DNA from: Lineus longissimus
Taxonomy: Eukaryota > Nemertea > Pilidiophora > Heteronemertea > Lineidae
DNA length: 64,000 bases
Reading direction: 5' to 3'
Assembly (NCBI RefSeq): GCF_910592395.1
Contig: NC_088308.1
Location: 12,107,001-12,171,000, forward strand
The notes beneath the pieces were generated by a model that was given only the letters and a program-made list of their open reading frames with translations, searched no databases and was not told where the DNA came from. Below, one piece after another: positions 12,176 to 24,000 of this stretch; the stretch's first letter is position 1, and every line of letters begins with the position of its first letter. A program made the translations under genes and the position numbers.

Positions 12176-12904
12176 GTGTTCACACTGGATGCGAATTGAA
12201 ACCGAATTCCGTAGAGCGCTCTCCGGAATACGAATTGATTAATCCAGTTTCAGAACGGTCGCGTCACACTGGCCCGAATACGCATTCAAATCGGTTTAAA
12301 ACGCGCCACACTCAATGCGTACTAACGACGCGCCATCTATTATTATTATTATTATTTATTAACCTCCCATTTGGGAGAATAAAATGTACAAGTACAAAAC
12401 ATATAAGTATATAATATCACAGTATCACACAGTCATTATTAACAAGTTAAAATCGCGTAAAGGTGCTTGACCATTTCCATCTCCCGGCCATGCCTATTGC
12501 CAAAGTTCGGGTCAAAGAGGAGTGTCCTCAGCGAGTCAACAACACCGTCGCTGAATGCGGAGAATCCCGGCCTCGCCCTCGAAAACGAGGCCAAAACCGG
12601 GGAAAACCCCGCCGCGACGATGTTGCTGACCAGCGTACCTTTGACCAACGAACCGGCGGCAACATACCTTGCCAGGAAATGGAATTGCAAGTCACGTGCA
12701 GGGGAGTTGATTCTCCCTATTCTATGGCATAACGAAAAACGATTTGAGTTAATGAGATCATTTAAATACATCAGTTAACTAGTTCGGAGCACTAGTTCCC
12801 GTGGTCAAAGGTCACTTTCCATGCGCCGGGCGCATGCGCAGTGCGATCGAAAAACTTAATTCGTATCAAGCGCGTCACACTTGAAATCTCAATACGGTTT
12901 CGTT
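12176..12904. repeat. 740-bp tandem repeat, copy 1
   Basis: Starts GTGTTCACACTGGATGCGAA and is repeated almost verbatim from 12916. The outer parts are rich in GAATTG/CAATTC, GTCACACT and CGGTTT motifs and look like a MITE. In minus orientation the middle carries the (TAA)n-tailed 3' end of a retroelement (about 12340-12440), whose tail lies at the ATTATT run. The two copies differ mainly in the ATT-repeat length and scattered substitutions. Confidence 0.8.
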
Positions 12905-12915
12905 TGGATTATGGT

Positions 12916-13652
12916 GTGTTCACACTGGATGCGAATTGAAACCGAATTCCGTAGAGCGCTCTCCGGAATACGAATTGGTTAATCCAGTTTCAGAACGGTC
13001 GCGTCACACTGGCCCGAATACGCATTCAAATCGGTTTAAAACGCGCCACACTCAATGCATACTAACGACGCGCCATCTAGTATTATTATTATTATTATTA
13101 TTATTTATTAACCTCCCATATGGGGGAATAAAATTTCAAGTACAAAACATATAAGTATATAATATCACAGTTTCACACAGTCATTATTAACAAGTTAAAA
13201 TCGCGTAAGGTGCTTGACCATTTCCATCTCCCGGCCATGCCTATTGCCAAAGTTCGGGTCAAAGAGGAGTGTCCTCAGCGAGTCGACACCACCGTCGCTA
13301 AATGCGGAGAATCCCGGCCTCGCCCTCGAAAACGAGGCCAAAACCGGGGAAAACCCCGCCGCGACGATGTTGCTGACCAGCGTACCTTTGACCAACGAAC
13401 CGGCGGCAACATACCTTGCCAGGAAATGGAAATGCAAGTCACGTGCAAGGGAGTTGATTTTTCCCTATTCTATGGCATAACGAAAAACGATTTGAGTTAA
13501 TGAGATCATTTAAATACATCAGTTGACTAGTTCGGAGCACTAGTTCCCGCGGTCAAAGGTCACTTTCCATGCGCCGGGCGCATGCGCAGTGCGATCGAAA
13601 ACCTTAATTCGTATCAAGCGCGTCACACTTGAAATCACAATACGGTTTCGTT
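12916..13652. repeat. 740-bp tandem repeat, copy 2
   Basis: Second copy of the 12176-12904 block. Beyond 13652 the sequence continues to about 13800 with further CAATTC/GTGTGACG motifs that resemble the reverse complement of the left end, so the original element probably spanned one unit plus this tail. Similar motifs recur at about 38545-38610. Confidence 0.8.
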
Positions 13653-13809
13653 GATTCGGATTAGCTGATTCGCATTCAATTCGGTTTAAGAACCGTGTTG
13701 GTTAAAGCGGATTGAGATCGGTATGAACCGAATTGAGTGTGACGCCCCAATACGTATCAACGTTTTAATTCGAATTCAATTCGTGTTAAAACCCCAGTAC
13801 ACACGGCAT

Positions 13810-13915
13810 TACTGGTGTCAGAGGTGGCGCCACCTATCGGTGCATTTATGAATTAAATGCTATGAAAATGCCGTAGATTTCTTCTCTGGATTCATACGAA
13901 CCCAGAAATGTATAA
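13810..13915 (-). repeat. Dispersed copy of the 658-912 MITE interior
   Basis: The reverse complement resembles about 770-865: both share TGGGTTC(A/G)TATGAATCCAGAG and the ACCGATAGGTGGCGCC end. Confidence 0.6.
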
Positions 13916-15255
13916 ATATTATGGTATCCACAGCGGTATATTCTAAAACAACCTGGTTTAGAATGAACCGCATTACAGTGTAAATGCACTATGCGCCAAT
14001 GAAGCCTCGTTTTGAATTCAGCGGTTCTGGTTAGGAAGCATTTCGAAAGCATTTAAAACCACACCTTTCGTTATCAAATTTGAGATGTTTTAGAATAGAA
14101 ATTGATACCTCACTGTCCGGTATTGATTGTCTCACGAAAACCGCTCGGGTGAAGCTAAAATATTGGCCAAAACCGAGGCGTACCAACACCTCCAATTCGG
14201 TATCAATTCCTTAAACATCATGTGCACACTCTGTCGATATCATTGACCTACGCCATTAGCTAATAATTTTTAATTTGTGATTGAATTTGAAAATTTTCAA
14301 TTGCGTAAAACTGAACGCTTCTGCTGTAGGTTGGAAACATCCCGGTGGTGTGCTGAGGCCTGGCCATCCTTACACGAATATTACGCAGTTGCATATGGTC
14401 ACTAGGAACCTTGTCAACATTATCTCATATCAGTATCATTACCTAACCTTTAATCCAGATACATGTAAGTTCAATTTACCGGCACAGTTCGATTTTTCCT
14501 ATGCGCGAATAAAGCCTGTCTGTGCTTCACAAGATAGGCTCTAAAACAAAAACTACTTAACCAAATCGGGCGATCTTGGTATCATTCCTCTCCTGGAAAG
14601 ATTCCCCATCCACTGATCTCAATGGTTTTGCCCCCTTGGTAGTGGAAGTATCCGGTTGCATTTTTTTCTGGACCCCCCCTGTAAAAATAAACTTGAGCTT
14701 CTACTTTTTGGCCCTCTGTGCAATCAGAAAAATGGTTCTACCCTAAAAAGAGTTTTTCTATTTCGCTTATGTGTAACTGGATCAAAAAGCAAAATCAGCA
14801 CTCGTGTGATGATTCCTGATTTCTTAAATGCCCTTAAAAGATACAGTCTATGATTTCCTGAACACATTTGTGAAATACGCAGAATTTCCCGATACCAAAA
14901 TATGGAATAATTTCAACAAGTATAGAATGAATATTGAACAATCGGGTGTGTGCACAAGGTTCGGTGAAATGAAAGACTCATGTGGATTTCACCCCTGCTG
15001 GTTATATCAGCACGCACATAGTATAGATACTTAAGGTTTCAGTTCGTTTCTTAGTATTGTTATCCATGGTAAAATCAAGTTCAATGGAATGTAAATGATG
15101 TAAAACTCTTTGTTTTGACATTGTTAATTATAATCCTACACTGCGAAGACCTCATCCCGCAGTGAGATAAACTTTTTGAAAATTTATGAGAAGTAATGGA
15201 AATTTCCCTTTTTGATAGTTTTTATGATCAAGCAGAAGAATTTTAGAAGGTTTTT
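13916..15255. other. Non-coding stretch
   Basis: No gene or clear repeat is recognised. Confidence 0.4.
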
Positions 15256-15257
15256 TT

Positions 15258-15306
15258 TGTGGTGGTGGTGGTGGTGGTGGTGGGGTGGGGGGGGGGGGGG
15301 GGGGGA
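15258..15306. repeat. (GTG)n microsatellite with long G run
   Basis: GTG repeats followed by an uninterrupted run of G, likely hard to sequence accurately. Confidence 0.85.
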
Positions 15307-15489
15307 GGACAAACACTGTTTTATATAATATGTCTGTTCAAGAGTGGGAGGGATTTTTGGTTATGTCGGCTACATCTGTGTATATATTCTCCCATGGAGG
15401 TATTAATACCTCCATGATTCTCCGGATCGTTTCCAAAACCGTTGTTCTATCTTTTTTTCCGGGACCCTTTCTGTTCCATGTTAATCATT

Positions 15490-15678
15490 GATAATTAATC
15501 TCAAGCAATTCTTGTATATCTTGTCGAATCACTTCTTTGTACTTAACCGCACCCTGTATATTAATTGCTTAGGCCTTTTCCTGTATGTATGTTCACGAAT
15601 TATATATAACGTATATTTTGATTGTACTCATCTTATAGGTGGAATAAAACTACGACAATCAATCAATCAATCACTACG
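15490..15678 (+). mobile_element. Probable 3' end of a non-LTR retroelement
   Basis: An AT-rich stretch leads into TCTTATAGGTGGAATAAAACT and then a (CAAT)n tail at about 15656-15675. A sequence ending in a 3-4-bp microsatellite is typical of LINE 3' termini. No reverse transcriptase is visible upstream, so this would be a severely 5'-truncated copy. Confidence 0.4.
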
Positions 15679-15679
15679 G

Positions 15680-17913
15680 CAATTAGAGTGAATATTAGGT
15701 GGGATGATTATATCTCCCCCTCATTTACTGTTTCTGCAGTTAAACAGTACATACATATGTATTGTGTATTAGTGGATTTCTATTTAACTGGATCACCAGT
15801 AATAAAGAACGGTGTACCCCTTTATGAGATAAATTACTGGGAACCAACAGATTATGGTCTCTGGCGAGCGCTAAATCGCGTTAACATTTCAACTTTTGCG
15901 GTGCCACCCCACCGCAATCACTAGTCCGATGCCGGTCTGAAATCTTAATTTTGATCTTGACATCACCCCGCCAATTCCGTCAAGAGCGTATTCTCCCATG
16001 AACATCTGTAAAATTCTATAAAATTCTGAACTTGGAACTTTTGAAGCTTGTCTTCTTTGAACAGTTACTTTAAGGTCTGAGTGTCGACCCAAACGTTGGA
16101 AAGTTTGATGCCGGCGGAGAATTTTATTCATAAAAATGATTAACCAAATACCTCACCTCAACCTTGTTTTTAACCTTTTACCTCCTGGACATAATTGTAT
16201 TTTCCACCTGCACCGGAGTAAGAAGCGAAGTCCAGTTCTCTCTACCTCGACTCCTCATGGAGCTGACATGTCACACTTTTGAACGGTCAAGCCGAATCCA
16301 TTGCCAATCTAAGTTTTAAAACTTATTGACATCCCATTCCGCTTCAATCACATTGACAAACTGTTTATCTCGACACGACCATGGAAAACGGAGGATGGGT
16401 TCCCCTTGAGGTCAATTACGTTTGGCACAGTTTTTCTTCATAACTTGCCTTCTCCGGATCATTGGTTGCTGTAATTCCAACTGCTGTGCAGATTACTTCA
16501 AACTACTTGAAGATTGAAGTTTGAAGTGACTTGGAGTTACTTCAAACTTCAAACTTCAATCATTATTCAGGCACCGCCATCATGATCAGAAGGTCGTGTG
16601 TTGGATTCCCACGTACTTTGTGAAGTTACCACCACTAACTCTGGTCGAATGGAAAAATAAGATAAGATAAGGGCAGGCGTACTGCAGGTTTGTCAGTCGA
16701 CCCAATACATACTAATTTATATTCTAATATAAGTTTGAAGTTTGAATAACCTGGAGCGACTTCAAACTTCAAACTTCAATACAATGTTGAAGTTTGAATG
16801 ATCCTTGGCTTTTATACGTTTGCGTATCATTTACATAGCCTACTCTCATGAAAAGTATGGCAATGATGATAAATGATCACACGATTGATTCCCGACATTC
16901 CATTGGGCCCATGCATTTACTAACTACAATAACCAAATCACGCCCTTGCGGATTTCAAAGGTATCACTACCATTGGAATGTTCTCTGAAGAAATCTCTCG
17001 TCGATTAATTTACCTCGCTTGCAGATAAACGCAAGCACAGTGCTGAAGTGACCCTTCCTGCTGCGACATATGATTCTCGGTTTCCTATTCACAGTTCGAA
17101 TCCATTAACACCTGAAAGCATTCGGACTATCGAACTTTGATTGAAGTCCGATGTGTCCGAGTTTGATTCTGCACGGCGCTATGCCTCCCACGGTAACGAT
17201 CTTTCGGAGCTTGAAAGATCACACTTCACGTCAATATCATGAGTTAGTAATGCATCCATTAGGTTAAATATACATATATTTGTCTTAGGTATTAGTATGA
17301 GCATGATTCATGTACGAATTCTAACCTTTTTACGTGAAAATCCAAGGCCTGTATGATGTCAACACTGCGATCTCCGTCAATATGGCCGCACGTGGTTTGG
17401 AACCACGCCTTCTGTGTTCTGCATCGGTGATTCATAGGCCGATTATTCATAAACTGTACATACGAATCCTCTTATATTTTTGATATAATGTGCTCCGATG
17501 ATTGACGAATATGATGTATGTATCCATTTGTGGGTGTCGAACTTAGAAATCGGGAAACTTTGAGAAAGTTTGCGGACTTTTTGAGAGCGTGTCTTCACGT
17601 GGCCGGCAGCCGCGATGCAAGGACGTTGTAGTACAAAATGTACGGGGCGCTAATCGCGCATAAATTAACAAGGTTTCGAAAACGAAAGTGGTACGACTTT
17701 CGTGTTTTCTCCAAAACGTTACATACGAATTTCGCCAAACTTCGGGAACTTAATCTTTGATCTCTTATGAACTTAGTTGTGTTTGTGTGATTAGGGTGTC
17801 GAACCTGTGACTTTGAGAACTTTGAGCCGATTTTTGGGTGTGGCCCTTCGCGTTCTCCGTTCCGACGTCCAACGTCGTTGCAAGTGTATTTACACGTGGA
17901 TTCTCCATGTATC
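15680..17913. other. Non-coding stretch with TTGAAGTTTGAAG repeats
   Basis: No gene is recognised. At 16497-16560 and 16732-16798 short palindromic repeats of ACTTCAAACTTCAAACTTCA and its complement occur. From about 17480 two loose repeats of a GGGTGTCGAAC...ACTTTGAGA block precede the retrotransposon, and a GGGTGTCG motif recurs after it at about 28180. Confidence 0.4.
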
Positions 17914-17917
17914 GTAA
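17914..17917. repeat. Left 4-bp target duplication of gypsy element 1
   Basis: GTAA, repeated at 27814-27817 directly after the 3' LTR. Confidence 0.75.
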
Positions 17918-18505
17918 TGTTGTATAATAGTTATCTGGTCTACATCTTACAAATTTGCGTAACCTCTCTAATGTGTATTTACCAACTTTGCACTTAGTGA
18001 TCTCCCGCCTTTTTTTGTTATTCTTGAACCTTTGTCATTGAGGCCATTGAGGTCGTTTCTATGACAACGCAAGTGCACCATCCATTCAATCATAATTTAA
18101 TCAATTAATAGTTTGCCTTGTGATTGGCCAGGGACTACTTTCTTTCATAATCCACCAATCACAGAGTAGCTTGGTCACGTGGTGACGCCCCACTTTTGAG
18201 GTGCGGGGCTTCTAAAAATCACTTGCCTGGGACACAAGCGGATGGTAACAACTCGTTGATTTTCTGTGCTATCCTTCAGAGTTCCCCAAGTCAGGGGTTC
18301 GTTTTCTTGAACCTTTAGCCATGTCGTAAATCAAGTACTGAAACATTTATCCTCTGTATGCCAGCTGGCATACCCTAGACGATGTAACACGTAATGGAGA
18401 AATAAACGTATAAAAGACATATCTGTGTTCTGGTTCAACTGCTGATCATCACGTGGATGTTCTAACAATCTTTCGCAGGAGACACTCACTCGATGGAATA
18501 TAACA
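17918..18505 (+). repeat. 5' LTR of gypsy element 1
   Basis: 588 bp, starts TGTTGTATAATAG and ends GAATATAACA. It contains an AATAAA at 18401-18406, a TATAAAAG at 18409-18416, CCAAT/ATTGG boxes and a CACGTG E-box near 18176, all plausible promoter parts. It matches 27226-27813. Confidence 0.95.
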
Positions 18506-18523
18506 TGGCGACCTCGCCCAGTT
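18506..18523 (+). promoter_or_regulatory. Primer-binding site candidate
   Basis: TGGCGACCTCGCCCAGTT begins immediately after the LTR with the TGG expected for pairing to a tRNA 3' CCA end. The cognate tRNA is not identified. Confidence 0.6.
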
Positions 18524-19882
18524 CTTGAGATTCGAAGGACCGTGGATCTATCATCATCCTCGGACTTGTGTCAAATTTCTGAATGTACATTCCATCTGTA
18601 CATCGACATCGTGTACGACTCGATCTGTACATCGTCACTGCGCTCGTGCATTTCATCATTCGTTGGAAAGTTTTTCTCCGTGAGTGAGAACGTTCGATCA
18701 TCATGACCATGTGATCATCACTGGATGTGTCAGTCCGTTTGAATTCTTGGAGCCATTGTCAATTTTGGCTTCTGTTAATAACGATTTGACGTTTTTGCAT
18801 ATCGTCATCAAGACATCTCGTGGTTCAAACCACTTTTGTCGCACTTTTGCATTGCACCGTCCTGCTGCATTGCACGCCAACCTGTGTACCAAACCCATGC
18901 CGTTCCTGATGAGTGATGTGATGTCCACTGCCCTGCTGCGATGTGTGTGATGTCCTGCCTGTTTGCTGCCTCATAATCTGACTTTAACATTCTTATATCC
19001 ATTGACATTCGGTTGATTGGCCTGTTGAGCTTTGCATCAGCTATTGGTTTTGAGAATTGCATGTTTTCTATTGTCTACCTGTAATTGTCACTGCCGATCC
19101 CTGTTGTGTTAAGTTCGGTCCGTCCCACCCTGAACTTTATCATACAATTTAAGTGTCATTCCTTTATTCAACCTGAGGAGATTCATCATCTGCTGCGCTG
19201 ATATACTTGTTGCATCTAAAAGAATCCTTTTGAGCATTCTAATACCATCTTAGCTTTCATCATAATTATTCTATAAACAAATTAATTCACTTTTTGGCAC
19301 CATAGTGTGGCTTGGTCAGACTCAGCACTTCGTAAATTGGCATTTCACTGTTCACCTTTTGAGACACCATATTCATATTATTGCATGCCATGATATTGAC
19401 CGCCCTTTTCAGCAACTAGAAGAAGACCCTTGATGATCGCCACCCCATACCCTCATTAATCCGTTTCATTTCAGACAATCATAACTTTTACTTCCCAAAT
19501 TAAAATGACTTTTCCTTCCAAGTAAATTAATCCACTCTATTTCAGCCCCCAGCTCTACTGATAGACCTAACTTAGTTAGCTATCCTATATTCACATTGTT
19601 AGCCTGTTAGCTTGCTTTTACATAGCCTCCAAGTAAAGTTATTAACATCAGACCCCCCTTGAAATAATAAATAAGTTGAGGCATTTATTTTCTACAAAAT
19701 TAATTTATCAGGTCACTATCGTCCCATCTGACTTGTGATTTAACACCATCACATTACTAGTACATGTACTTTCAAAGTTAAAACATAAATTAGTCTCAAG
19801 CAATCACCCCACCAATCTTGATTGCCATTTACCTCAACAGTAGCTAGCTAGTGATTATTGATTATATTACCATACAGTAACA
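18524..19882 (+). other. Untranslated leader of gypsy element 1
   Basis: About 1.36 kb between primer-binding site and gag without a recognisable gene. Unusually long for this class. Confidence 0.6.
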
Positions 19883-21054
19883 ATGGCTGTGGTACCAGCA
19901 CCAGCCCCTAGATTGCGGCCCACTGATTTCCTCCCTAAACCATTCTCAGGCGAGGTCATCGAGTATGACATCTGTCATGCCCATTTTCTCTCCTTTTTCG
20001 ATTACTTGCTTGCCCATGATCTCGATGATCCAGGCAACGATATAGCTGCTCTCGCTAACATCCATACTCTATTTAGGACAACCCTTGTGGGCAAAGCCCG
20101 TCTCTGGGCAGAGGGCAAGGTCTTCAATAACATTCAAAATCTCAGGGACGAGTTTTTGCAACGTTTCAGTCCAAGCCATTCCAATTTTGGGAATGTCAAA
20201 TACTTCAACAGTCTTCATCACACCCCTGGTGACTCTGCAGAGCAGACTCTCAATAAGATCCCATTGGCTGCTCAGCGTATTAACTACGGCAACCAACAGA
20301 TTCGGGATAAATTCCTTCAATCTCTCCCTGATAAGTGTCAGGCGGCCGTCATCATGTCCGCCCCACCAGATGCCACTGCACAAGTTTTAGCGCAGCGAGC
20401 ACAACAGTATTTTGACTTCTCTCCGGAGGACGTCGTGTCTAGTTCTGGTTCTGCAAAGCAAGTGACCTTTGACCAGGTCCATTTATCTCAGATATTAGAG
20501 CCCACTTCGGCTCAGACTAATGTCTTGTCAGAGCTTTCACAACAGGTTGCTCAAATTCAGAGTGATTTGAATTCACTCAGACTTAACTCTGTGTCCAATG
20601 ACCAGTCAGTTAATTATCATTCACAGTCTCAGGACCGTCGGTCTAGTTCCCCATACCCCCGTCTCCTGGCGAACATGTGTCTCGCCAATCTCATCGTCAT
20701 AGATCTGGTAGTGGTGATCGAGATCACTATAAAAACCGGAGCAATAGTCGCTCCCGTGGTTATAGCCGTTCTCCATATCGTGGTCATCAGTCAAACTCTC
20801 GGTATCGGTCCAATCAGTCGCCTCGGCGAAGTCACTTCAAGTGCCATTTCTGTGGCAAGCCCGGCCATAAATGGCGTGACTGCTATACATATAACAACAT
20901 GAAGCGTCAGGGAATAAATCCCTCATATTTTCCGCATCGACCCGCTTCAGGTCCCCAAGTTTCACCACCTGGGCAGTTTTATGACTCTGCCCAACCTTAT
21001 CCATTTCCACCAAGTCAGTCATATCAACCCAGTCAGCGTCAGGATTTTCACTAG
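19883..21054 (+). pseudogene. gag: gag polyprotein, one frame break
   Basis: Starts at the ATG at 19883. The first part (about 258 codons, to roughly 20660) is a retrotransposon gag: a FLPKPFSGEV start, helical capsid-like segments, an LWAEGKVF region and ...RFSPSHSNF. The nucleocapsid follows in the -1 frame: an Arg/Ser-rich stretch, then a CCHC zinc knuckle (CHFCGKPGHKWRDC, C-x2-C-x4-H-x4-C) near 20840-20880, ending at 21052-21054. The frame change lies at or near the five-C run 20656-20660. A lost base or a sequencing slip is more likely than programmed shifting, because it falls inside gag rather than between gag and pol. The pol frame is open before the gag stop and overlaps it in the -1 frame. 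Confidence 0.85.
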
Positions 21055-24000
21055 AGGGACGTTCTGCCAATACTGGCCGACACCAGGACGCGCCCTCTAG
21101 CGGATCTTCTTGCTCTCATCGTTGTATAAATCAATCTGTATATAACTCTGCCAAATCTCATTCTCAACCTTCTGTGCATTCTGATCTCAATCCTGAATCT
21201 CAGTATTTGGGTGATGAGCCTGCTGATATTCAATTGAACAGTAGGAATTATTGTAAAGGTTATTTGCCTACTGGTCAAGGTCTGGTCTGTCTATTTGATT
21301 CCGGTGCTACTCAGAGCTTGATTGGTCAGGAGACAGTCAGTGACTCTCCCTATTTGTCAAAATTGTCTAGGATTGATATCACCCCTATTCGCTTTCGCAT
21401 TGGCAATGGTGAATTTTTGTATGCCAAACAAGCCATAAAACCTGAAGTCAAATTTCAGGGTCACTCTTTCAAGCTGTTCACCATCATCGCTGAGAACTTT
21501 TCAGGTCCAGACATACTCATGGGTACTTCTACTCTCAAGGAATTGAAAGGTTCACTGGATTTTATCACCAACACTTTCAGGGCTAGACCCAAGAAAGCTT
21601 GGTTTACCCCCACTAAACCTGTTGTTGTCAAACCTGGCCATGTACAAACTGTACATGTCAAAGGGAAACTTCCAAAGCACATGAAAAATGCTGCTGTTCT
21701 GTTGAGACCCATTTCATCTCTGGCCAAATTTTGCCCCTCAATGATTCTTTCCAAGTTCAAACATGGTATAGCTCCCATGAGTATCTATAATCAGTCTAAG
21801 AAACCTCTCCATCTTAGGCAGGACAGACCTATTGCTTGTACTGATCTTGAAGATTTCATTCATGTGACACAGGCACTCCCAAGTGAATTCCTGACATCTC
21901 AAGTTTCTAAGCCAACTCCATCATCTCAGCCTACACGTAAGCCTCCAGTCTCTGATATTCAGGCTCAAAATTTGAAGGCGTATCCTCACCTAACTCCTGA
22001 TGATCCTGATTCTCACCTTTCTACTGGTGATATCATTAGGAGGGACATAAGACTTGATCAAAGTGTCCTCAGTCAAAGCCAGAAGCAAGACTTCTATCGG
22101 CTAATAGACCAGCATCATGAAGCTTTCAGCTTGTATGGTGAGGTTGGAACTTGTCCCAATTTTGAGGTAGATATCCATCTGACTGATACTAGTCCATTCT
22201 ATATTCGGCCTTACCCCGTTGTTGATGAGAACAAACCTATCATTGACAAGGAACTTACAAAACTGGTCAAACTTGGAATCCTTCAACAGGGTCATACCCC
22301 TTATACTAGTCCCGTTCTCTTGGTAAAAAAGCGGGATTCTAGTGAGAAGAGATGTGTTGTTGATCTCAGATTTCTCAACAATCTCTGTGTTAATGCTTAC
22401 AGTGATGTTGTTACTATTCATGACATTTTGCAGAAACTTGGCAAATCAAACTGTAAAGTGCTCAGTGTAATTGATCTTAAAAGTGCATTTCACTGTCTAT
22501 CCCTGTCTACCAAATCTCAGGCTTACACTGGGATATCCTCCTACAGAGGTGGCCCGACTTACTATCATAAGAAGCTTCCTATGGGACTCAAGATTTCAAC
22601 TTCAGTCTTCTCTCAGAAGCTCAATGACATCTTGTCAAAAATTCCAGACTCTGACTCTTTTTGTCAAGCTGTCCATGATGACATTCTCCTGTTCAGCAAA
22701 AGCATTGCTGATCATATCAAACATCTCTCTCTGATATTTCAAGCATTGAGAGACAATGGTCTCAAAATTTCACCTAAAAAGTGTAAATTTTTCCAGTCAC
22801 GTGTTGTCTACTTGGGTCATGTAATCTTTGTTTCGCCTGATGGTAAAGTAAACATCACTGCTCTCAATGACAGGTGTGTTGCAATTAGGAAAATGACAGC
22901 ACCCAAAAATATGCGTGGAGTGAGACGGTTCATTGGAGCTGTCATGTATCTCAGTACTTTCTTACCCAAGTTGCAATCTTTGCTCTCTCCCTTGCATGAA
23001 TTGACAAGGAAGAATCGAACTTTTTTTTGGGAATCTCGGCATGAAGAGGCATTTCAAGCAATAAAACAATTGCTGATTCAGCCTCCTGTTTTGTCTGCTC
23101 CAACTGGCAAAGGCCAGCTCAGACTTTACAGTGACACATCACGTGTTGCTACTGGTTCTTATTTGGCTGAATACATTGATGGAAAGGAGTACATCATAGC
23201 ATACTACTCAAAGCGACTCCCTCCAGCGGCAAAGAACTATTCTGTCAGTGAACTGGAACTTATGGGAATGTATTTGAATGTTTCTGCCTTTCGCCACATG
23301 CTTTTGGGCAAAGATTTTCAGATTTACTGTGACCATAGTGCTTTGGTCCAGATCTTCCGTAGCAAACGTCAACCACCAACCACTCGCATTCAGAAATTGC
23401 TTGAGCGTCTTTCTGAGTATAGTTTCCAACTAGCCTACATCAAAGGTTCAGATCTTGTGCTGTCTGATTTCTTGTCTAGGGCTCCCATTGATGATGACAA
23501 AGAATTCGATAGAATCCTACCCATTGCATTCTCTGCTGAGAATGAGAAAGTGTATGAACTTGAGTCACTGACTGATACAGTCACTCATGATGTGTTCTAC
23601 AATTTGCCAGCACCGGAGAAAATTGTAACCCGTGCATATGCAAGGAGAATGAATATTCCAGTCAAACCTCTCTACAAACCTAGACCACAACCCAGGCCTA
23701 GGAAAACTAGTGCTGTTAATGTTGGTGTTAACAATCCAGCTGTAGCCCCAGTGCTGCCACCCCCATCAGTATCTACTGTGGATACTAGTAAAGGTCTTTC
23801 ACTGCCTCAGGCAATGGCTCCCCCATTGCAGACTCCAGTGATCCAGTTTGTTCCACCAAAGCCTATTCGAGCATCTCAGTTGAATACAAACGCTCCAGAG
23901 CCTAGGTTAGTTGACTCTGTTGACAAATCCGACAATGTTGAGGAATTTTCAGGTGATATTTCAGATCTCTTGATTAAGCCCCAGCCTCTGATTCCCCAGA

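Noticed and set aside
12439-12778. Long overlapping open frames on both strands, repeated at 13195-13500
   Set aside because: They are preserved in two copies only because the 740-bp block was duplicated recently. No domain is recognised and both strands are equally open.
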